The notes under the pieces: model-generated | What the model saw: the letters and a program-made list of their open reading frames with translations, nothing else | Databases searched by the model: none | Told to the model about the DNA's origin: nothing | Position numbers and translations under genes: made by a program | In this document: positions 1 to 11,400 of the stretch, in pieces | Position numbering within the stretch: the first letter of the stretch is position 1 | How the letters are laid out: every line of letters begins with the position of its first letter | NCBI GenBank assembly: GCA_020086605.1 | Contig: JACBWW010000018.1 | Location: forward strand, 11,181,389 to 11,245,388 | Direction of reading: 5' to 3' | Length of the DNA: 64,000 nt | Source: Lanius collurio | Lineage: Eukaryota > Chordata > Aves > Passeriformes > Laniidae

Positions 1-2554
1 AATGTGTAGTTCTGTAAGAGAATAGTCATTTACTGACAGAAAACAGCATTTGGTTTGATACAGGAAATTAAATCACTTTATGCTTGTGAGCCTTGTTAAT
101 TATATCTGAATTAAAGGATTTTAATTGATCTCAATACTTGCTGTGCAAAATAATTTTCTTCGCTTGAATATGAAAGAATGCATAACCATTTTTATTCTGT
201 TTTTATCTTTAGTATTGGTTTGAACTGTTAAAGAAAAAAACCCTAACAGTAGTTTTCAACTATTAATCACAATTTGGTACAAACTTAATTTACCGTCTGC
301 TCTAAGTTTCAGTAAATGGAAAAAGAATAAACTCAGTCCTTATCTTTAATGCATTGGCTTGCATGAGAAGATGATTATTCATTAACCTATAGGTAGCCTT
401 CAGAAAAAACTCCTTGTAGTCTCTGTGTAATATTGGGACAATGGGCTGCTCAACCCACCAGGAGCATCCTGGGCAGCGCTGTCCAAACACTTCTCTCGGC
501 CCTGGCCAGAGATGTTGCTGAAGACGTGGGTGTGCATTACTGGCAGCAGTGGCTGGGACAGGACAGTTTCTCCCTTGGGCAGTGGCAGTCCTGGGACTCC
601 TGATGGCCTCTGTTGACAGGGCAGCAGCAGGTTTCACATTTGCACAGGTAAAATCAGCTTTCTGATATCTCTACATAGAGTCCTGAGGAAATTTGTAACT
701 GCTTCTAGAGAAAAAGATAGACTTCTATGTTTGGGGGCAGGAGAACAAGTCCTGGGTTAACTTCCAAGTGATTTAATCATTTTTTCTAAAAACAAATAAC
801 TTAAAAACCGAAATAAAATACACACTGAATATTTTAAATGCGATATATTGCAACTCTATTTATGCTTGGAAGACCAGGCAAGTTTTAAGAGTTTTTTCAC
901 TTGCCTCAGCACATAAACTAGAGAAAAGGATTAGGAAATCTTCAAATTATGAAATCCATGTGAAGCAGGAGGCCTTGAGGCAGAGAAATATGCAGTACCA
1001 ACCTACTGGTGTACCCAAGTCGGGTGACATTCTCTCTCAGCTCTTGATGACTCCCCATATTGACTCCCACTGTGATGCTTCTGGTCCAGAAGCAGCTGCT
1101 GTACATTTCTTTATGGTGTGTTTTGTCTTGTTTAGACCTTGGGAAGGGTCTAAAGACTTGAGAGGTCTCAGTTCAGCTCAGAGAGATTTTACTGGAAGGA
1201 AGAGATGAGCTGGAGATAACACCTAGGCAATGATTAAATAAGTAACCCAGACTGTTCACCTAACCCATTTTGTTTCAGTTCTCTTGGTGAGGTGGCTGAT
1301 CCCGGTGGGAGGAGTGAGAGAGGCCAAGCAGAGTCTCCTAGAAGTGCTCTATTTCAATCTCAGTGCAAAACATGAAACTTTCTGTGTGTTTTGTGTTCAT
1401 CCCTTCTGCTGCACAGGCAATGCAGACTTTTATTCTTGTCCCCTGAATCTGTTAATGAAGCCTATGATTTTTTCCACCCCCATCTCCTAATGTGACTACG
1501 GCATTTCTAAGATTTAGCCTATGTGGATACAGCCTCTGTGACCCAGACTGTTATCGAAATGTAAACCTATACCTCTTTAACCAGTATAGGGCAGATAGTG
1601 GTATCTTTTTGTCATAGTTTTGTATCTGTTAATCCACTTTAAAAGCCCATATAATCTGTTCATTAGGTTAAGCACTGCATATGTGATATTTACCAAGAAA
1701 CCTTGTGAAAGTGGAATATTTAAATCTGAATAGCATGTTTGTCTATAAAATGAAATAGAAAATAAATAGAATTAATTTGTGGCTTGGGGATGAGACCCAG
1801 GATGGAAATAGAAAGCATAATAGAAGGAAATAATAAAAAGAAGGTGATTATTGCCTCAGCTGAATTTTTATCTGCTTGGTTCCAGAGAGTTCAGAGACCA
1901 GAGAACATTTCAGGGCAATTCAGTGCTGGAAGATTTCAGTACCACTGTGCTCCCCTCATCTACTTCCACATCCCTGATGGAACCTTATTTACCAATGAAA
2001 GGTGCAGATGAAGAAATTGATAGAGCTTGGTTTGAGATGGTTAAAAGATGTGCAGTTTCAAATGCCATTGAAAAAAAAAAGAAATGGAAATAGGGTAAAA
2101 CTCCTTTCATTTGGAAAAGTTCAATCACCTTTGTATTTGAAGGTCTTTGGCAAACCCTTTACTATAACCTGTTTCATCAAAACTTGTTTTTCACTCAAAG
2201 ATAATGATAGGAAATTTCCATCCAATATAGATGTGAGTCTATCTGCTGGTTTGTGGTCCTTGAAGATTCAGTCCAGGGGCACTGCATTCTGTCAGTAGCC
2301 ACGTGATGTGTTTTCTACCAGAAATATCTACTTCTTCCTGTTCTTTTCTACAGTCAGGATCAGTTTACCTAGGCTGTACAGGTACTACGTGGGTGTCAGG
2401 ATTTTCTGTTCTAGTGCATGAATGTTTTTAAGCCCTTTTGATGAGGATTACAATTAGGTAATCAAGATAAATATTTCTTAGATTTGTATTGCCAGGGGGA
2501 AGAGCTTGACCTCTGCCTTGCTAATATCTCCTTTCAGGTGTTTGTACAGAATTA
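1..2554. other. Noncoding AT-rich sequence, no gene seen
   Basis: No exon or RNA gene is recognisable here. A GC-richer patch with several CpGs lies at about 420-640 and is open for 111 codons on the minus strand. Its translation resembles no family I know, and the patch is not an identifiable repeat. The rest is AT-rich unique DNA with short A and T runs. Other open frames at 960-1208, 1784-2093 and 2002-2298 are short, overlap one another in different frames, and are what chance would give. Confidence 0.75.
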
Positions 2555-2690
2555 TAAGGTCCGCTCTACCCCCAGTTTGTAGTGCTGAATGGGCTTGTTG
2601 TGACTCAAGTGTAGGATCCAGCATGTGACCTTATTGGACCTCATACAACTGGCCACAGGACATTGAGGCCTGTCCAAATGTCCTGATGGG
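2555..2690 (-). mobile_element. CR1 LINE fragment (end of ORF2), minus strand
   Basis: Read on the minus strand, this stretch matches the C-terminal coding part of avian CR1 ORF2. In the usual CR1 protein this is the segment around a 'N-K-x-K/T-C-x-x-L-H-L-x-H-N-x-P-x-x-x-Y-x-L-G' pattern. The same order is visible here: RSNKVTCWILHL, then SHNKPIQHYKLG. The reading frame happens to remain open through the fragment, but the element is truncated on both sides. The endonuclease and reverse transcriptase catalytic core are absent, so it is a dead remnant. The neighbouring 2691-2785 may be a further, more diverged part of it. Recognition is by eye from the known CR1 sequence. Confidence 0.72.
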
Positions 2691-5229
2691 AGTTGGTGAT
2701 GGTCTGAAGCTACAGATGGAGAAATGATGGTAATAGGAGGTTCTAAATGGTCATGGAAACTAAGTGTAAATACAAATGTAGGCACTGAAATGAAAGTTTG
2801 AGGTTAGGTGGTGAGCTGGCACATGCTTATGGTGGGGATCTCGTAATTCCAAGGCAATTGAATAATTTTATCAGTGATAATATTTACCCTTGCTATTGCT
2901 TAGTCTTCCAACTTGCTTTCTACTGTTTTCTTTCCAAAGAATATACCTACCACTGTTTTCACAGTAGTTGTCATTCAGCATCAGAAAGGTAATACTGCAC
3001 TCTGATCTGCAACATGAAAAATCATTATGGTTTTCAGTGGTTTTCGTTTAGCTGGTTGATCTTTTGGGTTTTTTTGGTGTGGAATTCCCCCCCCCCCCCA
3101 GTTTGTTAGTTTTTTGTTTGTTTAGTTTTGGGTTTTTTTGCCTGGCAAAATGTCATCTGTATAGTTTATGTGCTACCAATGGAAACTGTGTTGTTGAGAA
3201 TCAACATTTACACACAGCCTATCATTTCCCTGGCATGGATGTTGCTTTTAGCTTTTATTCTTAGTAAAAAGAAAGAGAGCATTATTCAAAACTGACAAGT
3301 AAAAGCTTCCATCCTTTTACTTTAAGTCCAGTTTGGGGTAAAAAAGGCCTGCCTTGTGTCTTCTGGAAACTTCTATGTTGGGGTCACAACAACTGTCAGT
3401 GGTCACAAGGTCAACACTTTATTCTGTATTTTATGTTTTTGGTGAAGTGACTAACCTGATAATCTGGAAAATTGGTATCAAAACCTATAAAAAATGCTTA
3501 TGATGCCTCTTTCCAAAGTAAGCAATCCCTTCCAAATAGTTTTGCTGTAAAGTATTACAAACTGCCCCAAATCTTTCAATGCTGTGACATCTATATCCTC
3601 CTTGGTACATGTACAGCTTTTAGATTATGCTTGTGACTTGTCATGTATTAATTACAATATATGCCTTAGAAAATAAGTTGTTTTCATTAAACCTCTGTAA
3701 AGACATGATTGCCAGAGTTTTGTTTCAAATGATAGCATTATGGTAACTGAATCAGGAGCGACGGCATCAACTTTTAAAGTATTAGTTTTAGAATAACAAC
3801 AAAAATGTACTAATTATTTCTGTTGCAATCAGAGTTTTAATTTATCAAAGCTATGAAGAAATCCTACAAACCTCTTGTTTTTGCAACTAAAGGAGCATCA
3901 CTAGAGAAATTTTATTTATTATAATTACAAAACCAGATCCCATGAGTAGCAGATGTTTTGAGAAAGCTGAAAAATTAAGTTAAGTTTTAATGAGAGCTAT
4001 TGTTCTGGTTAAATAATGTATACCTCCAGCTAGAGAGATGTTACATTTAGAGGTTCTAAAATCTTATGTTCCAGTCTTGAAAACAATTAAAATGTCTTTA
4101 AGTCACCAATTTAAGTAATGCTTGAGAACTAAGAATTTTAAGTGTCTTCCCTGAAGCAAGAAACACAATAACAATAACAAGGGCTTATTCCCTATTGTAC
4201 TCTGGGAGCTGCATTTTGCAGCAACAGCTTTTTGAAAAGAACCTTCAACAACCTGAATTGCTGAAATCTGGAAGTGAAGCATGTTCTTTGGAACAGGAAA
4301 TGTGCAAAGATCTAAACATTATATAAAATTGCTACACAATGTGTACAGTTCATATAGTAATCTTTCATACTGTATTTTATGTTCCAAGTTTGTTTTCTTG
4401 ACCTCATTTCCATTTTTACCTCATATTCCAATCAACTCTTCCCTTTAGATTTCTTGTGGATTATAAAATCTACCAGAAAATTAATTCCAGGAGGATTGGG
4501 TTTAAGTGAATTCTGGATTCTCAGCAGTCTCTTTTGAAGAAAGTGGAGAAAGGGCTGTGAGCTGTGAGGATGTGCAGGGACTGTGGTGCACATACCCTTG
4601 CAGGCATGGCCCTTTCTGCCCTATGCCACTGCTGAGTGCTAATCTTGTTCTTCTGGCTTCCTTCAGTTCCCATCCCAGGCTACTCGCTTTACTGGTGAAG
4701 TCAGGCTTCCCAGTTCTCTTGTATCACTCCAATGCTTCTTTTTCTGCAGTTTCTCATTTTGGGACACATCTTAGTCTTTCACAGAGCGATTTCTTCCTTT
4801 GTCCTGACTCTGGAGAGGGGCCCTGCTCTATGTGCAGAACACCAGAGGGAGAGTCATCGTTCCCAAACCTCCTCTGCAAAGCAAGCTTGGTCCATCACAG
4901 GCAAAGACAGGTCCAGCACAGAGCAAATGTTTTCCATCTCCTAAGAACACCCAAGCACAACACATATCAAGTTCTACAGTACAATTTATGAGTTGAATCT
5001 TTCTAAATTAACTGCTTTAATTTTTTCAAAACCATGCAATTAGTCTCCAAAATAGCCAAATGTGCATGAAAATAGTCAATAAAGCCATGGATGTATCATG
5101 CATGCTGCCTTAATTATGGGCAAATCTGCAAGCTTTACTTCAACAAACTAAATTAATTCAGATTGCAGATTTATGCAGAACAAGTGGAGAAATAATATTT
5201 TTGTTGAAAGTTATGTTTTAAAGTCACAA
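2691..5229. other. Noncoding sequence, no gene seen
   Basis: This is AT-rich unique DNA. It holds a C13 run at 3087-3099 and a T/G-rich stretch at about 3062-3140. At 4506-4991 there is a GC-richer patch open for 161 codons on the plus strand. It starts at a GTG rather than ATG in the AT-rich flank, overlaps a second frame, and gives a serine- and leucine-rich translation with no recognisable domain. I do not call it a gene. Confidence 0.7.
3087..3099. repeat. Homopolymer C13
   Basis: Uninterrupted run of 13 C in a T/G-rich context. It is a typical unstable mononucleotide tract and its exact length may be an assembly error. Confidence 0.9.
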
Positions 5230-5305
5230 AATCACAGGATAGTCCAGATTGGAAGGGACCCAGAAGGTTCTTCAAGTACCAATTGTGATGTGAATGACCC
5301 ACACA

Positions 5306-5316
5306 GGGATGGAACC
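5306..5316 (-). promoter_or_regulatory. Pol III B box of the SINE
   Basis: On the minus strand this reads GGTTCCATCCC, against the consensus GGTTCGANTCC. The CpG has decayed. It is an internal RNA polymerase III promoter element inherited from the ancestral tRNA-Ile. Confidence 0.75.
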
Positions 5317-5349
5317 CACAACCTTGGCATTAACAGCACCATGCCCTGA

Positions 5350-5361
5350 CCAGCTGAGCTA
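5350..5361 (-). promoter_or_regulatory. Pol III A box of the SINE
   Basis: On the minus strand this reads TAGCTCAGCTGG, a full match to the TRGCNNARYNGG A-box consensus. It lies about 34 bases upstream of the B box, the normal tRNA spacing. Confidence 0.8.
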
Positions 5362-5369
5362 ATCCCAGG

Positions 5370-8300
5370 GTCACAATGGTTTAATAAATGCAGCTATACC
5401 TTTCAATGACCAGTAAGTTTGCTGTAAGTGACATGTAAAGGTGGAATGTGTAACTGAAGTACAGTCTGCTTAGAGTTCTGCATGCAGGTAAAAGTAGTTA
5501 TCAGACTGCTGCAATATTTAAAACTTCTTTCTGAAAGAGGGAGGAATATCACTGTGCTCTGTTGCACTGCATGTACTCATTTCCTTGGATTGCTCTGCTC
5601 TTTCCTTTGCAGTTTTCATTACTCATAGCAGAAGTCTTAATGGAAAAAAAAAGCATAATAAAGATCATCTTTTTGATTACAGCTAATCATATGCTAGAAA
5701 TGCAGAATTCATATTTATATGGTAAAGCCAGCAATTCTTCGGGGGCAGAGCAGTTAATTTCCTTTCTTTGTATTTTGTAAGTGTATCACTATTAATCATG
5801 GAGATCATAAGCTCAGCATTCCTGAAAACGTGCTAGTTAAGTAAATGCAACTGACTTATGATGCACCTCATAAGAAATCTTTGGAGAGCTGCATATTTTG
5901 CTTTGCCTGAGAAATTGTGGGCACACTCTGAATATGCTGTTGAAATACAGCAGAATCTTAGAGCCATCAGACCTTCCTAGGGCCTGGAATAAATAGGAAG
6001 CCAATTTTCATTCTTCACAATAAATTTAATTTATTAATTAAGTTATTTTGAAATCTATTAACATACTGCTAGTGGCTTTGTTGCTGCTGAAACATTATAT
6101 CCTCATTGCTGGTAGTGGATGGAGTTAGGGGATCTGAAGCCAGCTCATGTATGCATGTTTGATTCTAATCTAGAATGAGTATAAAGCATTTTTGCTGGAC
6201 TGGCACTGCAGGTAATGGGATTTTTTAACTAAAAAATTCCCCAAACAATGGTCATTTGTGTGTATGTGGGCCTAAGTTGGTTATGTAACTCAGTGCTTTG
6301 CAAATCTGAAGAATCCTGATATCAGACTCAATAATCAAAGTGATAGATGTAACATTTTGCATGTCAATTATTTTTATGACCTTTTAGGCCTGCCTTAATA
6401 GTTCCCTTTGCATTGTTGTGCTCTGGATTAATTCATCAGTGTAATGGTGTGACTAAAAAGGTCACAGAAGAGTACTGAGAGTGCTGCAGGTCTAAGTTGC
6501 ATCACAGCTCATAGTTTGTGAATACTTGAAAGAAAAGAAAGAAAATGTGACAGATGAGACTTTTCCAAATGAAAATAAGAAACCAAGTAATTTTTCCAGC
6601 ACAAATACTTGGGATGGACCTTGACAAAGTAATTGCTTTCAATTCTGCTAGCATTAAAATTACTTGAGCATTTTGACTAATATGCAGCTCTCTCCCTTAT
6701 GTAATTCTTCCTGTTCTCAAAATTAGCCCTTGTATCTTAGCTTGAATTAGTTTGTTAACAAATACACCATATTCAAACTAGAAATTAGGCACCAATCTAC
6801 CTACTCCTGTGAATGGCTACTAAATTCAAGTGATTCCCTTGTCATAATATAGTCAATTATGACATTCCATTTATTAGTTACAAAAGAGAATATGATATGA
6901 TACACCTCTAGCCAGAGGAAGATTTTGTTCTTTTTAATTCATAATGACTGTCTAATTGGTTGCTGCAACCTTTCAATGCTCATTTTGTGCTGTGTCACAT
7001 CTGGTACAATCAACTTGGTGACACTGAATGGTTCCAGCTTCATTTGTTAGGGGGCTGTCAGCCAAGAGGCCTTTGAGGTGAATCTGCCTGAGACAGGGAA
7101 TTTCCTGAAGGCCAAGCAAAGCTCATTAACACATAAAAAATCCAAATGACCAGAAAAGGCAGAACGATACGAAAACTTGTTTGAGGTGAACTGACACAGC
7201 GAAGGGGATAAAGCACCACGCCCACTTCCTTTCCCTAGGCTACTGCTGGCTGAAATGCTGGTGTAGAACTGGGAGCTCTCTACATCAGGCTCTTGGGAGA
7301 AGATCATGGCTTGAAATACCAGCTGGTTGTTTCTGCCTGCTTGGGTGTAGTGAATGGTGTTTGCTGTGAAAAGGTCACATAAAATTTTAATCAGGACAGA
7401 AGGAAAGGAGTGGGGAACAATTGTGCAGCCTGACAGGGAACCTGCCACGCTTTCCCTTGTGCCTTTATTGAACAAGTGTGGCTTTAGCAGGGACATCTTT
7501 GTCCCTCAAAGCACCTGCGAGCCAGGAGGAAAAGCCTCTTGGTGGGAAATGAGCCTCCAGGACCCCCTGCTGGAGGAGGGACATGAATACTTATTGCTAC
7601 TGTCCTGCAGAAAGTTTTCAGTTCATAGAAATTCTATTTCCTGTGCTAAAAAGGTGGAAAATGATCTTCTTAATTTAGTAAAAAATGCTAGACTGGTGCC
7701 TTCTGATTACTTTGTGAGGCTGAAAAAGAAATGAAGCAAATTTTCTTTAAAGCAGTGTAAAAAGCTCTGTTCAACTAAAAAAGACATCTTTTCACTTGGC
7801 TAAAGAAATTTTTTTTAAACAATGGTAATTATAGTTGCTCTGAAGTACATGTCTTTGGTTTTTATACCTTGAATATATTTTGTTTATTTGATTGGGGCTT
7901 TTGGTGGGGTTTAGTTGTTTGTTTTGGGCCCTTTTTTGATACTACTTTTGAGCCCCTGGAGGCTCACCATTTATAAACTACTGCTATTACCCCAGGACTG
8001 TGCCTCAAGTCTATAATGGGACTGGTAGGGCCCATGTATCTGCTCTTACCTAAGGTAATAAAGGTGATGAAAGGCTTTGAAAATTCAGAGCTCTGCCTTA
8101 GTTTAGCTTCCTTAAAAAACCTAGGTTTTCTAAACCTACTGACCCTGTTACTCTTAGTTCATGCAGTTTTGTGTCAGAACTCGTTCTCTTAGCTAAAAAC
8201 AGGTCCGTCTTGTGCAACTGTGCTGCAAGGCTTTGTGGTGTTTTTATTTACATATACATAACAAAGGCTTTGGGAAAGAAAGAGAAGGGTGATATCACAA

Positions 8301-8470
8301 ATTCTGACTTTTTTATTTTTGAAATTATTTCAATTATGGCCACAAATTTTTTTTTTTGTAGTTGAAGTTACTATATGATCAAAAAACCCAAACCCCTACC
8401 ATATTGCTTCAAAGCCGTTAAAAATCAACAGGAAGTTCCAAAAATTTGGATTGTTAACATAACCTTTTCT
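5370..8470. other. Noncoding sequence with a GC-richer patch
   Basis: Mostly AT-rich unique DNA. At about 7047-7735 the base composition rises and both strands stay open for long stretches (149 codons on minus, 126 on plus, overlapping at 7354-7496). Neither translation resembles a known family and there are no convincing splice sites. Simultaneous openness on both strands points to composition rather than coding. A T11 run lies at 8347-8357. Confidence 0.65.
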
Positions 8471-8472
8471 AT

Positions 8473-8495
8473 TTTAATGTCATATTGACATTAAA
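8473..8495. repeat. Short perfect inverted repeat
   Basis: TTTAATGTCA and its exact reverse complement are separated by the 3 bases TAT, giving a 10-bp hairpin or cruciform candidate. The AT-rich stem is too short for a microRNA precursor. Confidence 0.8.
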
Positions 8496-11400
8496 TATTT
8501 AATAAATACATTTCGTTTTCACTGTGAAAAATTCAGTGGTGCTTTTAGCTCTCTTTTCAGTTGGGGTATTTTTGTGTTTGTACCTCACTGCACTAAAGGC
8601 TGTGTAAGTCTTGATGTCTAGTGCCCAAAAGTAGGTCTGAGAGGCAACCAGTGGAAGTGTGAATGAGCACTAAATTGCAGGTGAACTTGGCTAAGAAAGG
8701 TGGTTCATGTATTCTCCTAAGTGACCTGAGCAATGCATAGCAAGGGCAGGTTTGAAATATTCAGGATTGTGTTTGAAGATACAGAAATAAATGAATGTCT
8801 TTTCAGTGGCAATCTTCATTGTCAAGGAAGTTGTTAATTCTGAAATACCATTTTTCACTTTAAATCAAAGGTGCTTGGCTCTTTATAGTACTAACACAGA
8901 ATAATATTTTTTCTGTTAGAGACCTTTCTCTTACTCCTATAGAAAGAGAATCTAGCTTTATTACACAACAATAGAAAAAATACTTGAGGTTATATATCTT
9001 AAAGTAATTTCTTTCCATAGGGATCTGAGGAAGAAAGAATAGCAAGATATTGTTCATCACTAAAAAAAAAAGGAGGATGGAAGGGAAGTTTACTAAGACT
9101 GAAAATTAGTACTTAAAGCGTTGACTGAAAAAAGCAAGATTTTTAAGAATTAAGGCTCTCTTACTGTTTTGATACAATTATGATAGGTAAAATATCTGTT
9201 TAGAATTACTAGTTCAAATTGATGCAAAAAAAAGGGATAAGTTTTTATTCAATTAAAAACTTGTGTCCTCTTTCCCAAAGAATTATTGATGCAAAGCCTC
9301 GAGGGTTCAATGTACTGTGAAAACTGAGGCGTCAGCTTGCATCTGGATCTGCTGCTGGAAGTTTTTCTGTTGTCAGTGCTGCATTAAAGAGCATTTTAAC
9401 TTATTTTGTGAAGCTGGTGTATTTGCAACTGTATTACACAGACTGCTTTCTTTACTGCTGGATTTTAGTTTTCTGAAAGAATATGGAGAATGCCAGAGTG
9501 AATGTAGTGCTGCAAAAACCAGTTCAGCATCACAAAGAATATTTTGTTGTGTAGAGGAGTTTTGTTTGATCTCTGTTACTTTAGTTTTTACTTTGGGGAG
9601 GGAGGGAGTGAAACCTATAATCTGTTTTTTTACATCTGATCAGTATTGGATGTGTCCTAAACGTTGGTTGAGTTAGGAAGTAATGACGAGACAGAGGCGT
9701 AGGTTAGGCTTTTGCTTTATGCTTGAATTTGGCCTAAGCTAATTCAGATGTTTGGATGCAGTTGACAGTTGCCCAGACTGTGTGGTGAAGACATACTGAT
9801 GGTGACAAGTCCTGGCACTGTTTTGTCTCTGACATCTGATGAGGTAACAGCCTGAATTCCTATAGTTGCAATATGCAGATGACACACTATTTTAATCAAA
9901 CTGAAGTTTACAGCGCTTGAGCTCTTCACTTAAACATTTTTTTTAAAAAGCAAAAGGTAAATAATGCTGTGATCTGTCTCTAAGATTTATTAATACCAAA
10001 TCCAGCAATTTTTACCTTTATGTGGAGCTGCAATTCAACCGTGACATCCTTCATAGCAAAAATGATATTCCAGACATCATAAATGACATTTCCCTTCGAG
10101 CAAGCCTGTAGATGAAGAAGCACCAATACCTGTTCAGAAGCTGATTTAGAGTTAACAGGGGGACAATTTTGCTATGCTAGAGTACATAAACATTCCACAC
10201 TGACAACGTTTTATAGCTGGTCACAGTGCTGATAAATATATTTTATGGAATATCTGCTTGTAATGTGCAGATGGAGACAGAAGAATTCTCCATTTCATTT
10301 TGGTTTATTTTACTTTGTCATTTTAATAGCATTTAGAATAAACCTGATAGGCCACTAAAAACTAGCAGATATACCTAGCTCTTAGTTACACTGATGTAAA
10401 TTACAGTTTGCTGTCTTTGGTAAAGTTATTCCACACTTATAGAACAATTTGCAGATTGTAGATATGCCTTGAGGCATTAGAGAGATGTAAAATTAGAGCA
10501 AATGACATAAGCATGAAACCTTTCCTGGAAATTATTATGGTTTTTTTATCGTTTAAAAACCCACTAACAACTAAGCATTTAAAAGCCAAAAAAAACTCCA
10601 CTGCAAACCAACAGCAAAATAAGACCCTGCACATGATCCTTTTATTTATTATGCTTTTACAACCTGAAATAAAAAAAAAACAAACAACTTCTGATTTAAT
10701 AATATAAATATGATTAAGCTAAATATAATTTTTGCTTTAGGCCAATTGTATCTAAAGGGTCAACTGCTGATATTGAAATAGGGGGGTCAGCATCTGGAGA
10801 ATGCTGACTTCCTAAATTTTCAATTCTTTTACTGATCATTCTGGCTTAAAATGTCATAAACTTTGTGATCCTGCATGGGTTATTTTAGACATCTTTTCCC
10901 ATGAAGATCAGAACAGAGAAATATGGGACTATTTATGAAAATCTAATCCTCCTCTTGTAGTCAGTGTGAGAAGCCAAGTGACCCCTATTTGTTATCTTGT
11001 ATTTTGTTTCGTCATTTACACCTGAATATTCAAGAAGCTGTGAATTAAAATTCCTGAATGTTATTCTGCAGCACTACCAGGGCACCAAGGGCAGCTTCAA
11101 ATCTGTCTGAGTCCTGCAAGCCCTCCCAGGCCCAGAGGGTTTTGCCAGCATGCCCAGAACAAGCAAGGGTAGGATGCGACTTGGGTGTGAAGCTTTTTCC
11201 AATCTGCCCTCTGAAGAGGACAAGGAAGGAGCCTAGGTAGAAAATGGGAGCTGTTTTTTGTGCTTTCCTACTGTTTCTTATAGACTTTTCAGTACAAATT
11301 ACCTTCTTAACAGCTGGTTTAATTTGTTTAAGGTTCCTATAGGTTGTGGAAGAGAGAATCTTGTTCACAGGTTGGGTTATGTGGTTTGACTTTTGCAGCT

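Larger units (their letters stand above)
5230..5369 (-). mobile_element. tRNA-Ile-derived SINE with CR1-like tail (TguSINE1 type)
   Basis: Read on the minus strand, the head is a tRNA-like sequence and the tail is a CR1 3' end. The head contains an A box matching TAGCTCAGCTGG and a B box GGTTCCATCCC. Between them is a D-loop/anticodon-arm sequence close to vertebrate tRNA-Ile (GGTGCT, then the loop, then GCCAAGG). The tail includes GGGTCCCTTCCAATCTGG and ends in CR1-style units TCCTGTGATT. Zebra finch TguSINE1 has exactly this architecture, and such a SINE is thought to be mobilised by CR1 reverse transcriptase. A 7-base direct repeat, GTCACAA, occurs at 5223-5229 and 5370-5376 and could be a target-site duplication, though it could also be part of the tail's 8-base unit. 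The copy is diverged and not a functional tRNA gene. Confidence 0.85.

Noticed and set aside
4506..4991. 161-codon plus-strand frame
   Set aside because: No ATG at its start, overlaps another open frame, has no known domain, and its GC-richer composition explains the lack of stops.
5290..5369. Functional tRNA-Ile gene
   Set aside because: The acceptor stem is not paired, the anticodon loop has changed, the B box is mutated, and the sequence runs directly into a CR1 tail. It is a SINE head.
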